Source: M0108 sp963841065
Lineage (GTDB): Bacteria > Pseudomonadota > Gammaproteobacteria > Chromatiales > Chromatiaceae
Assembly: GCA_963841065.1 (NCBI GenBank)
Contig: CAWJBI010000043.1
Location: forward strand, 58,774-122,773
Direction of reading: 5' to 3'
DNA length: 64,000 bases
The translations under genes and the position numbers were made by a program. Of this stretch, positions 38,397-47,342 are shown in pieces. The first letter of the stretch is position 1, and each line of letters begins with the position of its first letter. The notes under the pieces are model-generated. The model did not search any database and was not told the DNA's origin. It was given only the letters and a program-made list of their open reading frames with translations.

Positions 38397-38963
38397 ATGC
38401 ACTCCCTCATCAATACCGAAGTCCAGCCCTTCAACGCCACCGCCTTCCATCAGGGTAAGTTCGTCGCCGTGAGCGATGCCGATCTGCGGGGTAAGTGGTC
38501 CGTGGTCTTCTTCTACCCGGCCGACTTCACCTTCGTCTGCCCCACCGAACTGGGCGACCTGGCCGACCACTACGCGACCTTCCAGCAGTTGGGGGTGGAG
38601 ATTTACTCCGTCTCCACCGACACCCATTTCACCCACAAGGCCTGGCACGACAGCTCCGAGACCATCGGCAAGATCAATTACCCCATGATTGGCGACCCCA
38701 CCGGGGTCATCACCCGCAACTTCGGGGTCATGATCGAGGCGGCGGGCCTGGCGGAGCGGGGGACCTTCGTCATCGATCCCGAGGGCAAGATCCAGATCAT
38801 CGAGATCAACGCCGGCGGTATCGGGCGTGACGCGGCCGAGTTGCTGCGCAAGATCAAGGCCGCCCAGTATGTCGCGGCGCATCCGGGTGAAGTCTGCCCC
38901 GCCAAGTGGAAGGAAGGGGATGCCACCCTGGCGCCGTCTCTTGACCTGGTGGGTAAGATTTAA
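38397..38963 (+). CDS. ahpC: Alkyl hydroperoxide reductase AhpC (peroxiredoxin)
   Basis: Typical two-Cys peroxiredoxin that reduces peroxides in the cytosol. The 188 residues include the peroxidatic cysteine in DFTFVCPTELGDLADHY (about residue 47), SVSTDTHFTHKAWHD and the resolving cysteine in GEVCPAKWKEG. It stands alone; no ahpF follows, so another disulfide reductase must recycle it. A terminator hairpin follows 17 bases after the stop. Confidence 0.96.
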   Translation: MHSLINTEVQPFNATAFHQGKFVAVSDADLRGKWSVVFFYPADFTFVCPTELGDLADHYATFQQLGVEIYSVSTDTHFTHKAWHDSSETIGKINYPMIGDPTGVITRNFGVMIEAAGLAERGTFVIDPEGKIQIIEINAGGIGRDAAELLRKIKAAQYVAAHPGEVCPAKWKEGDATLAPSLDLVGKI

Positions 38964-38979
38964 GATTGGAAGTAAGAGC

Positions 38980-39020
38980 CCCCGCCGCCAGGGCTACCCA
39001 GGGTTGCCCTGGCGGCGGGG
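38980..39020 (+). terminator. Hairpin after ahpC
   Basis: A perfect 15-bp stem, CCCCGCCGCCAGGGC (38980-38994) with GCCCTGGCGGCGGGG (39006-39020), 11-base loop. No T-run follows, but its position and strength suit termination for ahpC and possibly for the convergent hydrogenase operon. Confidence 0.6.
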
Positions 39021-39125
39021 TGTACTCAACCCGAAAGCCGAGTACCAATCGCAGGAGTCTTTTTGGCCCCGATCATTGCAACCAGGGCCCTCAAGCTTAG
39101 CGCCAGACAGGATCCTGGGGGGGGG

Positions 39126-41057
39126 TTAGCAGCGGAAGCTGTGATTGACTTCGACCCTGGACAGGGGCTCGCCATCGGGATCGAGGATGTGGACGGCACA
39201 ACCAATACAGGGATCGAAACTGTGGATCGTCCTGAGGACCTCAAGGGGCCTGTTGAGATCGGCTAGCACCTGCCCCATGAGCGCCTCTTCATAAGGGCCA
39301 GGGGTTCCGCCAACATCACGCGGACCGGCATTCCATTGGCTGGCAACCACGCACTCATATTTTTCGATCATGCTAGTGGCCGGGTCAATCTTGATCCAGT
39401 GTCCGAGTGCACCGCGGGGCGCCTCGGTAAACCCGAACCCAACCGGGTTAGTCGGCCAAGCCGCGGGGTTTTCAAGCCGATTGAAGGTTTCGGGATTCCA
39501 ATAGCGGCCTGACCTATTGTTGTAGTAGAGCTGATACCACCCCGCATAGGCCTGGGTCCCGGCGGTCGGATCCGCGGGTCTGCCCGCCATCTGGTCGGCG
39601 ATAATCTTGGTCTCCAGCATACGGCTGAAGATTCTACCCAGGGTCGAATTCAGTTGGTTAAAGGCCAGCCCCAGTCCGCCCTTGGCTGCGGGATTCGTCC
39701 AGAATCTCTGCACATAACTGCGGACCAATTTGTCAGTTGGCTGTGCCTTGGTGGTACCGCCACGGGCATGCATGATCAGGACATGGGCCAAGGGGCCCAC
39801 TTCCATGGGTTCATCCTGGTAGCGGGGCGACTTGATCCAGGAATATTTCTGGGTTTCATCCAACATGTACTTGGATGTCCCATCGGGGTTGAGTCCCTGA
39901 TCGGGCTTGGGACCTGTGTAATTGAGACTCGTGACGCTGACCGCTGGATGCTCGCCTACATTCGAACCCCTATACCAGGCATGAGCGACATTCTCGGTCA
40001 CCTGGTCCTGGTGGAAGGGTACCAGCGTATTGATGGCGTTCGCCCAGATGACTCCCTGAGGGAAGACATAGCTATTGGGATAATCAATTGCGCCATCCGC
40101 GAACTCCTTTTTTACCCGTGTGGGGTCGGGAAACTCACCGAAGGACAGAAAGTTGCCGACCGTTGCGCCAAAATTGGCCCATTCCGGGTACTTTTTAGCC
40201 AGCAAGATGACATCCGGGAGATAGACCTGATCAACGAAGGCCTTCATCTTGGTGACCACAGTTTTGACGGTCGCAAATCCCGCGGTATTAAGGGAGGTGC
40301 CACCAGCATCTTCGTTGATGGCCTCTTGATTGTCGCTCAGGGTACAGGCCATGCCGCCCACCACCAGGTTAGGGTGAGGGTCCTTGCCACCAAATATCGC
40401 ATGGAGTTTGACGACTTCACGGGCCCAGCCCAGCGCTTCCAGATAGTGGGACACCAGGAGCAGATTCTCTTCGGGGCGTAATTTATAGGCGGGGTGCCCC
40501 CAATAGCCATTCGCGAACAGACCAAGCTGCCCCCTATTTACCAACCCATTGAGTTTATCAATTATACCTTGAAAATAAGCGGCATCTGGTAGCTTGTTGT
40601 TATTGGGTTTATAGCTAGGATAATTAAGTTTGGCAAAAGCCCCGGTTTTGACGGGGTCACCCTTGAGCGCGCTCACTACATCCACCCAGTCGAGGGCATG
40701 AAGATGATAAAAGTGCATGACATGATCATGCACATACTGGGCGCCAATCATCATATTGCGGATGTAGTCGGCATTTTTCGACACCTTGATGCCAATGGCA
40801 TTTTCCACGGCGCGCACCGAAGTCAAACCATGCACCACGGTACATACGCCGCAGATGCGTTGGGTAAAGGCCCAGGCATCCCGAGGGTCACGGCCCTTAA
40901 GGATTGTTTCGACCCCCCTGACCATGGTACTGGAGCTAAGCCCGGGATTAGTGATAGTACCGCCGCCCTTCCCATCGGGAACGGCATGGGCCTGAATTCG
41001 CAAGTGACCCTCGATGCGGGTCACGGGATCAATCACGATGGTTTTTGTGGTAGCCAT
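39126..41057 (-). CDS. [NiFe] hydrogenase large subunit, periplasmic group 1 type
   Basis: Catalytic subunit of an uptake hydrogenase, holding the NiFe(CN)2CO site. The 643-residue protein has both cysteine pairs: RICGVC (Cys69, Cys72) and DPCIGCAVH (Cys617, Cys620). Twenty residues after that histidine (ILDPDGEPL to HSFRC) form the C-terminal propeptide removed by a maturation protease during nickel insertion; no such protease gene lies here. Start set by GGAGA seven bases upstream. The small subunit gene is 130 bases upstream on the same strand. HupL/HyaB and HynL symbols are both possible; the subgroup cannot be settled by eye. Confidence 0.95.
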   Translation of the reverse strand: MATTKTIVIDPVTRIEGHLRIQAHAVPDGKGGGTITNPGLSSSTMVRGVETILKGRDPRDAWAFTQRICGVCTVVHGLTSVRAVENAIGIKVSKNADYIRNMMIGAQYVHDHVMHFYHLHALDWVDVVSALKGDPVKTGAFAKLNYPSYKPNNNKLPDAAYFQGIIDKLNGLVNRGQLGLFANGYWGHPAYKLRPEENLLLVSHYLEALGWAREVVKLHAIFGGKDPHPNLVVGGMACTLSDNQEAINEDAGGTSLNTAGFATVKTVVTKMKAFVDQVYLPDVILLAKKYPEWANFGATVGNFLSFGEFPDPTRVKKEFADGAIDYPNSYVFPQGVIWANAINTLVPFHQDQVTENVAHAWYRGSNVGEHPAVSVTSLNYTGPKPDQGLNPDGTSKYMLDETQKYSWIKSPRYQDEPMEVGPLAHVLIMHARGGTTKAQPTDKLVRSYVQRFWTNPAAKGGLGLAFNQLNSTLGRIFSRMLETKIIADQMAGRPADPTAGTQAYAGWYQLYYNNRSGRYWNPETFNRLENPAAWPTNPVGFGFTEAPRGALGHWIKIDPATSMIEKYECVVASQWNAGPRDVGGTPGPYEEALMGQVLADLNRPLEVLRTIHSFDPCIGCAVHILDPDGEPLSRVEVNHSFRC

Positions 41058-41186
41058 GGGCATTCTCCAAACTTTCAATCTAGGCGATGTCGGTGGCGAA
41101 GTCAGGGCCTGACGGCGAGGGCCAACCCTCTGGGATCAGCGAGTTCGGCGTCAGTCAGCGTTCGCGGTTGGCGGCCAATCTGGCCA

Positions 41187-42356
41187 TCAATCATCATCGT
41201 CATCGTGACAGTTGCTACAAGGCTGGCTACCGCCATGGCCATCGTAGGGTTCATCGTCATCGTCATCATCGTGACAGTTGCTACAAGGCTGGCTACCACC
41301 ATGGCCATCGTAGGCTTCATCGGCAATCGGGACATAGAAGCCCTTTTGATTATTCAGGTTCAAGCGATCCCAGAAATCGGGCTCCGAGCAACCGATACAC
41401 CCATGACCCGCCATGATGGGATTGCTGGTGCCCTGGTTCCAGCGAATAGTCGAACAGGCATTGTAAGTGACTGGGCCCTTACAGCCGATCCAGTATAGGC
41501 AGCCGCCCTTACGTGACGCATTGTCATCGAAAGCCTGTACATAAGGTCCATCCTCGAAGCATTCCTCGCGGTAGCAGTCTTCATGGACGGTTTCGCCATA
41601 GAAGACCTTGGGCCGACGCAGCTTGTCGAGCTCGGGCATACCGCTCGCCAGATAATAGAGAATGGTGCCCGTAATCACCTCGGGAATCGGGGGACACCCA
41701 GAGATGTTGATCAGGGGTTTGGAGATCTTAAGTTGTGTCATGAGGGTACCAATCGATACCGCGCCGGTCGGATTGGGATCGGCCTTAGGCAAGCCGCCAA
41801 AACTCGCGCAGGTTCCCACCGCGATGATCAAACCGGCCTTTTTGGCGGCATCCCGGAAACGGGCAACACCGCTCCTTTCGCCACTAACGAAATAGCCGCT
41901 GTCCCATCGGGAGGGAATAGAGCCATCCACGATCAGCACATAGCCCGTCCTGCTGGTGAGGGTCTTGAGCAGCCCCTCCGCCTGAGCGCCCGCCGCCGCC
42001 ATCAGGGTTTCCTGGTAATCCAGCGAAATCAGATTGAGAATCAGATTATTGATGGTGGTGCCGCCCTGGAAGGCAAAGGAGTTAACCAGGGACTCCAGGC
42101 AACCCGTGCATTCCTGAAAGGACATGTAAACAACCGATGGCTTGGCCGGCGATAGCGCTGCCTGGGCCAACCTCGGTACCATGGCTTGGGGCAAAGCCAT
42201 CAGCGAGGCCAGCCCCGCACAATAGGACATGAATCGTCGGCGACTGATCCCAAGCCCTTGCAGCGCGGTCACGGTGGCATCGTCCAGCACCATATCCGTG
42301 GTCAAGCGTGACCCGTCCTTGGACTGGTTAAATTCACTACCCAAATCCGCACCCAT
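41187..42356 (-). CDS. [NiFe] hydrogenase small subunit with a CSNCH/poly-Asp tail
   Basis: Electron-transfer subunit that pairs with the large subunit and is exported by Tat (twin-arginine SRRRFM at residues 38-43, hydrophobic stretch to about 68). Iron-sulfur ligands are present: ECTGC (Cys83, Cys86), GTCASFGG, SGCPPIPE, VHEDCYREEC, GCLYWIGCKG, NACSTIRW and GHGCIGCSE. The proximal site lacks the two extra cysteines of oxygen-tolerant enzymes. Instead of the usual C-terminal membrane helix, residues 349-389 consist of two near-identical units, YDGHGGSQPCSNCH plus five or six Asp. The CSNCH pentapeptides fit the haem-c attachment motif CxxCH. The total is 389 residues. Confidence 0.95.
   Translation of the reverse strand: MGADLGSEFNQSKDGSRLTTDMVLDDATVTALQGLGISRRRFMSYCAGLASLMALPQAMVPRLAQAALSPAKPSVVYMSFQECTGCLESLVNSFAFQGGTTINNLILNLISLDYQETLMAAAGAQAEGLLKTLTSRTGYVLIVDGSIPSRWDSGYFVSGERSGVARFRDAAKKAGLIIAVGTCASFGGLPKADPNPTGAVSIGTLMTQLKISKPLINISGCPPIPEVITGTILYYLASGMPELDKLRRPKVFYGETVHEDCYREECFEDGPYVQAFDDNASRKGGCLYWIGCKGPVTYNACSTIRWNQGTSNPIMAGHGCIGCSEPDFWDRLNLNNQKGFYVPIADEAYDGHGGSQPCSNCHDDDDDDEPYDGHGGSQPCSNCHDDDDD
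41190..41312 (-). repeat. 66-bp tandem duplication in the hydrogenase small-subunit gene
   Basis: Units at 41247-41312 (66 bases) and 41190-41246 (57 bases) are identical over the shared part except one base in a glycine codon (GCC/ACC on the plus strand), pointing to recent duplication. Each ends in a GAT/GAC triplet tract coding Asp, which could expand or contract by slippage. Confidence 0.9.
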
Positions 42357-42459
42357 GATGGTTTTCCCTCATCGTTCAGTCAGAAAATGTGTGGCGGATG
42401 CCCGCCTGGATACTTTATGATTTAGGATGACCTAGCTCAGGAGTAGGCTTCTTTTAGTG

Positions 42460-42876
42460 CTAGATTGCCACCGCTTGTTCAAGCCGTTTCAAGCCGGCAT
42501 GCATATCCGAGACATGAGATGCCAATATTCCCGGAATCCTCGATACTTCAATCAGCTCGGTAACGATTCCACCCTGTTCGTTATGGTGGGTCAGCCACCA
42601 AACCCCGGCGTATTGGGTTTCCCTGATCTCGACATTTACCTCTGCCTCGATCAAGGCGGTTACTTCTCCAGTGGAGAGAATATCCTTGATATGCTTGTAG
42701 GTAGCCGCATTCATCCTTGGCAATAGCCGCATATCGACGACACCCGATTCTCCCGACTCAAGGAAACGTACAAGCAATTCCTTTAGTTGGTTCAGAATCT
42801 TACTGACCATGGCTTGATTGATAGCCTGACCCTGGTTACGCCCAAGACGCACTGGGATTTCGCCCGTCTGATTCAT
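42460..42876 (-). CDS. HupH/HyaF-like hydrogenase expression protein, C-terminal domain only
   Basis: A 138-residue protein matching the C-terminal domain of the HyaF/HupH family: NQLKELLVRFLESGESGVVD, RMNAATYKHIKDIL, STGEVTALIEAEVNVEIRET and AGVWWLTHHNEQG, then ELIEVSRIPGILASH. HupH-type proteins assist maturation of the small subunit's iron-sulfur clusters or processing of the enzyme. Full-length members are about twice this size, so the N-terminal half is absent. GGAG sits six bases before the ATG. It is the first gene of the hydrogenase unit, 104 bases upstream of the small subunit. Confidence 0.8.
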   Translation of the reverse strand: MNQTGEIPVRLGRNQGQAINQAMVSKILNQLKELLVRFLESGESGVVDMRLLPRMNAATYKHIKDILSTGEVTALIEAEVNVEIRETQYAGVWWLTHHNEQGGIVTELIEVSRIPGILASHVSDMHAGLKRLEQAVAI

Positions 42877-43500
42877 AAGATCTCCACCTGATAACCACGC
42901 ATGAATCACCTGTAAAGCCAGACAACGGTGTCCGGTTCACCCCACCCGGCAGCCCCAAAAATATCTCGCCCGAGGGCTTTGGTGGTGCCGAGACGACGCC
43001 TAAACGATATGAGGCGATTTTTCCACCCACCCACGGGGCGGCTGCAGCCGCCCCCTGAACGCCCCATTATTTTCACCGGGGCAAAAAAGGACTTGACAAG
43101 GCGGTCGCGACGGGCTCGCATTTTATGTTGCAAAACAGCAATATACGGTAGCCCACCCTGTTCGTCGTCTAAGAACCTATGCATCGCCTCACTGACCATA
43201 CCGTCCTGGCCGACCTCCCGTCACGCGGGCCCTGGCGCGGGTGCGCCATGCGGCGGCCGCGGCCCGCTCGGCCTGGTCCGATGCCACGGCACCGACGGCG
43301 GGCTTACGAGACGTGGTGCCGGCCTTGGTCAGCGGTGCTGCCGATCGGCTGGCCGGCATACCGGGTCTGGGAGTGCCCGGTGCGGGCCATCGATGGTCCC
43401 AGGCCGAAAGCGCCCATTCCGGCGTTGCACGCCCAAGGGTAGCGAGGATAATCCCAAGGGCCATGCCTTGCTGAGCAGCAGTTCTCATTTTGGCAGTAGC
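42877..43500. other. Upstream region of the hydrogenase unit; no gene recognised
   Basis: No frame here has recognisable family content. Visible items are a perfect 20-bp palindrome, GGGGCGGCTGCAGCCGCCCC (43035-43054), and an A/T-richer stretch near 43120-43150 with TTGCAAAACAGCAA, a short inverted repeat that could be part of the hydrogenase promoter. The part beyond 43180 is GC-rich and probably degenerate. Confidence 0.5.
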
Positions 43501-44080
43501 CCGTTAAGGTGTTCAGACCGTCGCTACCGGAAGCCCCCTGATGAGTGTCCCCTTTGGCCCCTTTGTTCTGACCTTGGACGACGGCTAAGGAAAAGCGATG
43601 AACATGACCGACAACGCGGTTCACAGTGCCGGCTTCAAGCGAAGGTCGCCTTGGAAGCGGTCCGCGGACCAAGACGTTGAACGAAATCGGCCAGCGTATG
43701 GGGTCACCCGGTCCAGGACCACTGGAAAAAAGCGCTGCTGGAGAAGGCCAGCGACCTGCTCGACGCCACCCCCGCCAGCGCATTGGAGCCGATGTACGCC
43801 TAATTTCTTCAATGCCTTGGCGCAGGCTGGTGTGGTCGATGCCCACCGCGCGGTCGGCCACGCGCGGCTGCTTGCCTTGGATGGGACCGCGTATTTTTCC
43901 TCGCCGACGATCCACTGCGAACACGGTTCGACGCACCGCCACGCCAACGGCCAGGTGACCTATGTCCACGCGGCGCTCGACGGACCGGTGTGGTCGTGGC
44001 GTTCTAGTGCAGGCGGATGTTCATGTCGATTCGCTCCGGAGTTCGTCCATCAGGCCGCGCATGACGTCACGGCTGACAAA
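43500..44080 (+). mobile_element. Mosaic of transposase relics
   Basis: Around 43598-43720 are scattered pieces of an IS3-type OrfA (AKVALEAVRGPR, then TLNEIGQR in the next frame, WKK-like sequence beyond). From about 43800 a different transposase is seen: FNALAQAGVVDAHRAVGHAR, LLALDGTAYFSSPTIHCEHG and HANGQVTYVHAAL, then APEFVH in another frame, which resembles transposases placed in the ISNCY group. Several frame changes show that nothing functional is left. Confidence 0.7.
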
Positions 44081-44173
44081 CAATGCACAACGTTTCGGGT
44101 CTATGCAATCGTCCAGTACTCAACAGCTAAAGACAAAAACCCAGGGATATATTCACCTATGGAAATTTGATCT

Positions 44174-45550
44174 TTATGGAGCTGCGTCGAAGACAACCCC
44201 AACTCGCAAACCTCTTCCACCCGTCTCGCTCCCCAGGCCCTCGCCCAATTCCAGATAGGCGCCATGCTGCTCGGCGATGCGCGCAACGATGGAGAGGCCG
44301 AGTCCGCTCCCTTCGGTTTCCTGCCCCACGAGACGGTGGAAGCGCTCCAGGGCCCGAGCCCGCTGAGCATCTGGTATGCCAGGGCCATTGTCACTGACCG
44401 TGAGACGGACCTTGCCCGCGACCGTCCCAAGCGCAATCAGGACTTGCCCACCGACCGGGCTGTAGCGCAAGGCGTTGTCCACCAGATTGCGGAGCAGGAT
44501 GCGCAACAGGTCGGCATTAGCCATGACCCGGGCATCCGCCCCGGCATCCAGTTCGAGTTGTATCCCCTTGGCCAAGGCGGCGCCTGCCTGGTCGGCGCAG
44601 ACCTCGGCGGCCAATTCATCCAGGCGGACCAGGCTCTTGGTGATGCCCAGGTTGGGATCAAGGCGAGCCAAGGTGAGGAGTTGTTCAACCAGATGGCTGG
44701 CGCGTTTGGTCCCCGCAGCGATTTGGGCCAGGGCGTGATCGCGTTCGGCAGTGTCACGGGCCCGCGCGGCCACGCTGGCCTGCACCCCGAGGGCGGCCAG
44801 GGGGGTGCGCAGTTCATGAGCGGCATCGGCGGTGAAGCGGCGTTCGCTTTCCAGAGCCTGGTCAACGCGGGCGAGCAGGCCGTTGAGGGCCCCGAGCAGG
44901 GGGCGGATCTCCGTGGGCGCCGAAGGGGGTGTCAAGGGCCCCAGGTGCTGGGGTTCGCGCCGTCGAACCTGGTCGGCGATGGCGTCGATGGGGGCCAGGG
45001 CGCGGCGGGTGGCGAACCAGATCCAGGCCGCCAGCAGGGGCAGACCGAGGAGGGCGGAGACGAGCAGGCGGCTGGCGATGTTGCCAGCCAATTCCTGGCG
45101 CACCTCGTGATTCTCGCCCACCACCGCCCGTAAATCCCGCTCCACGTCCCATTGATTGTAATAGCGCCAGCGCGCCTGATCGGCACCGATGGCCTCGGAA
45201 AAGCCATCCTCCTGGGTCAGGGGGGCCATGGGGGCATGCCGCGACCTCAATAGCAGATAGCCGTCCTCCGTCCAAAGTTGGAATACGATTTTTTTCTGGT
45301 ACTTATGGACGTCGGCGGGCAGGCGGGCGATGTCGTCGTCATCGTCATACTCGCTGGCCAGGGCCAGGAGCATCTGGGCGACCTGGACCAGGTTGGCATC
45401 GAAGATCTCATCAATCTCATGGTGGGCATCATGGTAGGACAGGGCCAGGGACGCGGCCCAGCCCAGGGTGACGCCCCCGAGCAGGAGGGCCAGCAGGCGC
45501 CGACGCAGGGAGAACCAACGGGTGGTGGACACAGCCGTCTCCTGGCTCAT
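44174..45550 (-). CDS. Sensor histidine kinase (QseC/PmrB type)
   Basis: Inner-membrane sensor of the two-component pair, 458 residues. Membrane segments lie near 15-37 and 160-182, framing a periplasmic domain of about 120 residues that contains the acidic run SEYDDDDDIARL. The HAMP-like linker is followed by the phospho-acceptor ADAAHELRTPLAAL, then NLVDNALRYSP (N box), DNGPGIP and GSGLGLSIV. The start overlaps the regulator stop by four bases. It closes the haem-protein operon. A metal cation as stimulus is suggested by the acidic patch and by the box described upstream, but is inference. Confidence 0.92.
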   Translation of the reverse strand: MSQETAVSTTRWFSLRRRLLALLLGGVTLGWAASLALSYHDAHHEIDEIFDANLVQVAQMLLALASEYDDDDDIARLPADVHKYQKKIVFQLWTEDGYLLLRSRHAPMAPLTQEDGFSEAIGADQARWRYYNQWDVERDLRAVVGENHEVRQELAGNIASRLLVSALLGLPLLAAWIWFATRRALAPIDAIADQVRRREPQHLGPLTPPSAPTEIRPLLGALNGLLARVDQALESERRFTADAAHELRTPLAALGVQASVAARARDTAERDHALAQIAAGTKRASHLVEQLLTLARLDPNLGITKSLVRLDELAAEVCADQAGAALAKGIQLELDAGADARVMANADLLRILLRNLVDNALRYSPVGGQVLIALGTVAGKVRLTVSDNGPGIPDAQRARALERFHRLVGQETEGSGLGLSIVARIAEQHGAYLELGEGLGSETGGRGLRVGVVFDAAP

Positions 45551-46206
45551 GGCTTGGGGATCAGATACCCGATGCCGCGCAGGGTGCGGATAACCTCGAC
45601 GCCGAGCTTGCGGCGCAGGTGATGCACATGAACCTCGATGGCATTGCTGCCCGGCTCGTCTTGCCAGCCGTAGACGGCACCCTCGAGTTGGGTGCGGGTC
45701 ATGGCCCGGCCCGCGTTTTCCGCCAGCGCCAGCAGGAGCGCGAACTCCCGGCTGGACAACTCCACCGGGACCTCCGCCAGGCGCGCCACCCGGGCCGCCG
45801 GATCGATCTCCAGGTCACCGAGGCGCAACACGGGGTCGGCATGGCCGGCAGAGCGCCGGGCCAGAGCGCGGACGCGGGCCGCCACCTCGTCGAGATCGAA
45901 GGGTTTGACCAGATAGTCGTCGGCACCGGCATCCAGGGCCTGTACCTTGTCATGGGTGGCATCGCGCGCGGTCAGGATCAGCACCGGCAGGGCCTGGCCT
46001 CGCCCTCGCAGCCGCCGCAGGACCTCCATGCCCTCCAGGCGCGGCAGGCCCAGATCCAGCACCAGGAGATCGAACTCCTCGGTCTTGAGGGCAAGATCCG
46101 CCGCCTCGCCGTCCCGCACCCAATCCACCGCATGACCTGCCTGGCGCAGGCCAATGCTGAGGCCATCGCCCAGGGGAGGATCGTCTTCAACCAGGAGGAT
46201 GCGCAT
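45547..46206 (-). CDS. OmpR-family response regulator (QseB/PmrA/BqsR type)
   Basis: DNA-binding partner of the adjacent kinase, 219 residues. The receiver has acidic residues at LLVEDDPPLG, the phospho-aspartate in LLVLDLGLPRLEG (about residue 51) and the lysine in YLVKPFDLDE. The winged-helix domain carries ELSSREFALLLALAENAGR, GSNAIEVHVHHLRRKLG and IRTLRGIGYLI, close to QseB, PmrA and BqsR. Members of this group recognise direct repeats of TTAAG type; two such boxes are found in this window. Confidence 0.92.
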   Translation of the reverse strand: MRILLVEDDPPLGDGLSIGLRQAGHAVDWVRDGEAADLALKTEEFDLLVLDLGLPRLEGMEVLRRLRGRGQALPVLILTARDATHDKVQALDAGADDYLVKPFDLDEVAARVRALARRSAGHADPVLRLGDLEIDPAARVARLAEVPVELSSREFALLLALAENAGRAMTRTQLEGAVYGWQDEPGSNAIEVHVHHLRRKLGVEVIRTLRGIGYLIPKP

Positions 46207-46227
46207 GGGGATTCCTGGCCTAAAGGG

Positions 46228-46854
46228 TTAAAGGGTGAACCACCAGGCACAAGCGGCAACCCAGGCCAGCAGGAGGGGTACCGAGAGCGGATGGGCATTG
46301 GCAATGGCCTCGTCGGGACGGCCGAGCTTATAGCCGCTAAACATAGCCAAAGTAAGATTTTCACCATGAGTCAGGCTACTCACCGCGACGCCAGCGACAT
46401 GGAACAAGGCGACCCCCAGCATGGCTGAGGCCAGAAATTCATGAACCTCTCCAAGCCCCTCCCAGGCTTCCCCCTGGTAGGCAATCCAGCCGGTAACCCC
46501 CGTCAGGAGCCCCAGTCCCAGTAAGGCGAGGATGGCCCAGCCAGCGGCGGCATTATGACCCGCATACTCCGGTTCCTGGCTCCGGGAGGAACGGACAAGC
46601 AAGCTGGCGACATAGCCCAATACCGCTTGCCACCCGCGCACGAAGCTTGCAAAGCGGGCATGGTAGGTGCCAATCAGACCCCAAAGCAGGCGAAATAGCA
46701 GGATACCCACCAGCCCACCCCCCAAGGCCGCATGGACCAGGCGCAACTCCTCGCTGTCGCCCGTCAGCCAGGCCAGGGCGAAGAGTATCACCAGCAGCCA
46801 ATGGCCGACCCGCACCGGCCAGTCCCAGACCAGGATCGTTTGCTGGTCAATCAT
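46228..46854 (-). CDS. Cytochrome b561-type membrane protein
   Basis: Four-helix inner-membrane cytochrome b, 208 residues. It begins VWDWPVRVGHWLLVILF and has further haem-ligand candidates in LRLVHAALGGGL, LVHAAL and GEVHEFLASAMLGVALFHVAGV. Such proteins pass electrons between quinol and the periplasmic c-type cytochromes; here the two upstream genes encode those. The start used overlaps the diheme cytochrome stop by eight bases. Confidence 0.88.
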   Translation of the reverse strand: MIDQQTILVWDWPVRVGHWLLVILFALAWLTGDSEELRLVHAALGGGLVGILLFRLLWGLIGTYHARFASFVRGWQAVLGYVASLLVRSSRSQEPEYAGHNAAAGWAILALLGLGLLTGVTGWIAYQGEAWEGLGEVHEFLASAMLGVALFHVAGVAVSSLTHGENLTLAMFSGYKLGRPDEAIANAHPLSVPLLLAWVAACAWWFTL

Positions 46855-47341
46855 CTTCCTTCTCCTCCCAGCGACGGCCATCGGGCATGACGATTTCCCG
46901 CTCGCGGTAGCTGCCCGCGGCGGCGCGCGTATGGCAGGCGGCGCAGTTGGCGGGGCTCTTGACCTTGGGGTCTTGCCAGACCTTGGCCGGCACCTCGTGA
47001 TGCTTGCGCTTGAACCAGGGCGTGGCGGTCAGGCGCGGCGGTTCACCTTTCGCCAGGGGAGCCCCGCTGACTTTATCGCCACCGGCGTTTTGGACCAGGA
47101 AGGTCTCGATGGCCTGGCGAGTCTTGTCGTCCAGGCCGGCATTATCGCCATAATGGTTGTCGAGCTGGGTCATGACCTGACGCCAGCCCTTGGCATCGAG
47201 CAGGGCGGGTGGAAAAGCCAGATGACAGGCGCCGCATTCCGCCTCAAAGGCGGGTGGGGCGTTGGCGGGGATCACCAGCTTGTCCGCCCGAGCGGCCAAG
47301 GGCAGTACCAACAAGGCGGCGACCAGATAAGGGGTCTTCAT
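46847..47341 (-). CDS. Diheme cytochrome c (DHC family)
   Basis: Secreted c-type cytochrome of 164 residues with a signal peptide ending AARA and two haem sites, CGACH near residue 36 and CAACH near 133. The spacing and WFKRKHHEVPAKVWQDPKVKSPANC match the diheme protein DHC that partners the SHP haem protein in Rhodobacter-type clusters. It lies one base from the DUF1924 gene. Confidence 0.88.
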   Translation of the reverse strand: MKTPYLVAALLVLPLAARADKLVIPANAPPAFEAECGACHLAFPPALLDAKGWRQVMTQLDNHYGDNAGLDDKTRQAIETFLVQNAGGDKVSGAPLAKGEPPRLTATPWFKRKHHEVPAKVWQDPKVKSPANCAACHTRAAAGSYREREIVMPDGRRWEEKEDD

Positions 47342-47342
47342 G

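Noticed and set aside
41190..41312. CRISPR-like repeat
   Set aside because: Only two units, no spacers, and the repeat is in frame within a protein-coding gene.
43035..43054. The 20-bp palindrome as a terminator
   Set aside because: No T-run on either strand and no gene ends close to it.
43080..43180. Sigma-54 promoter before the hydrogenase unit
   Set aside because: GG and GC doublets with the required 10-base spacing were not found.
43179..43474. Small Arg/Pro/Ala-rich open frames upstream of the transposase debris
   Set aside because: No start signal or family; composition is what random high-GC sequence gives.
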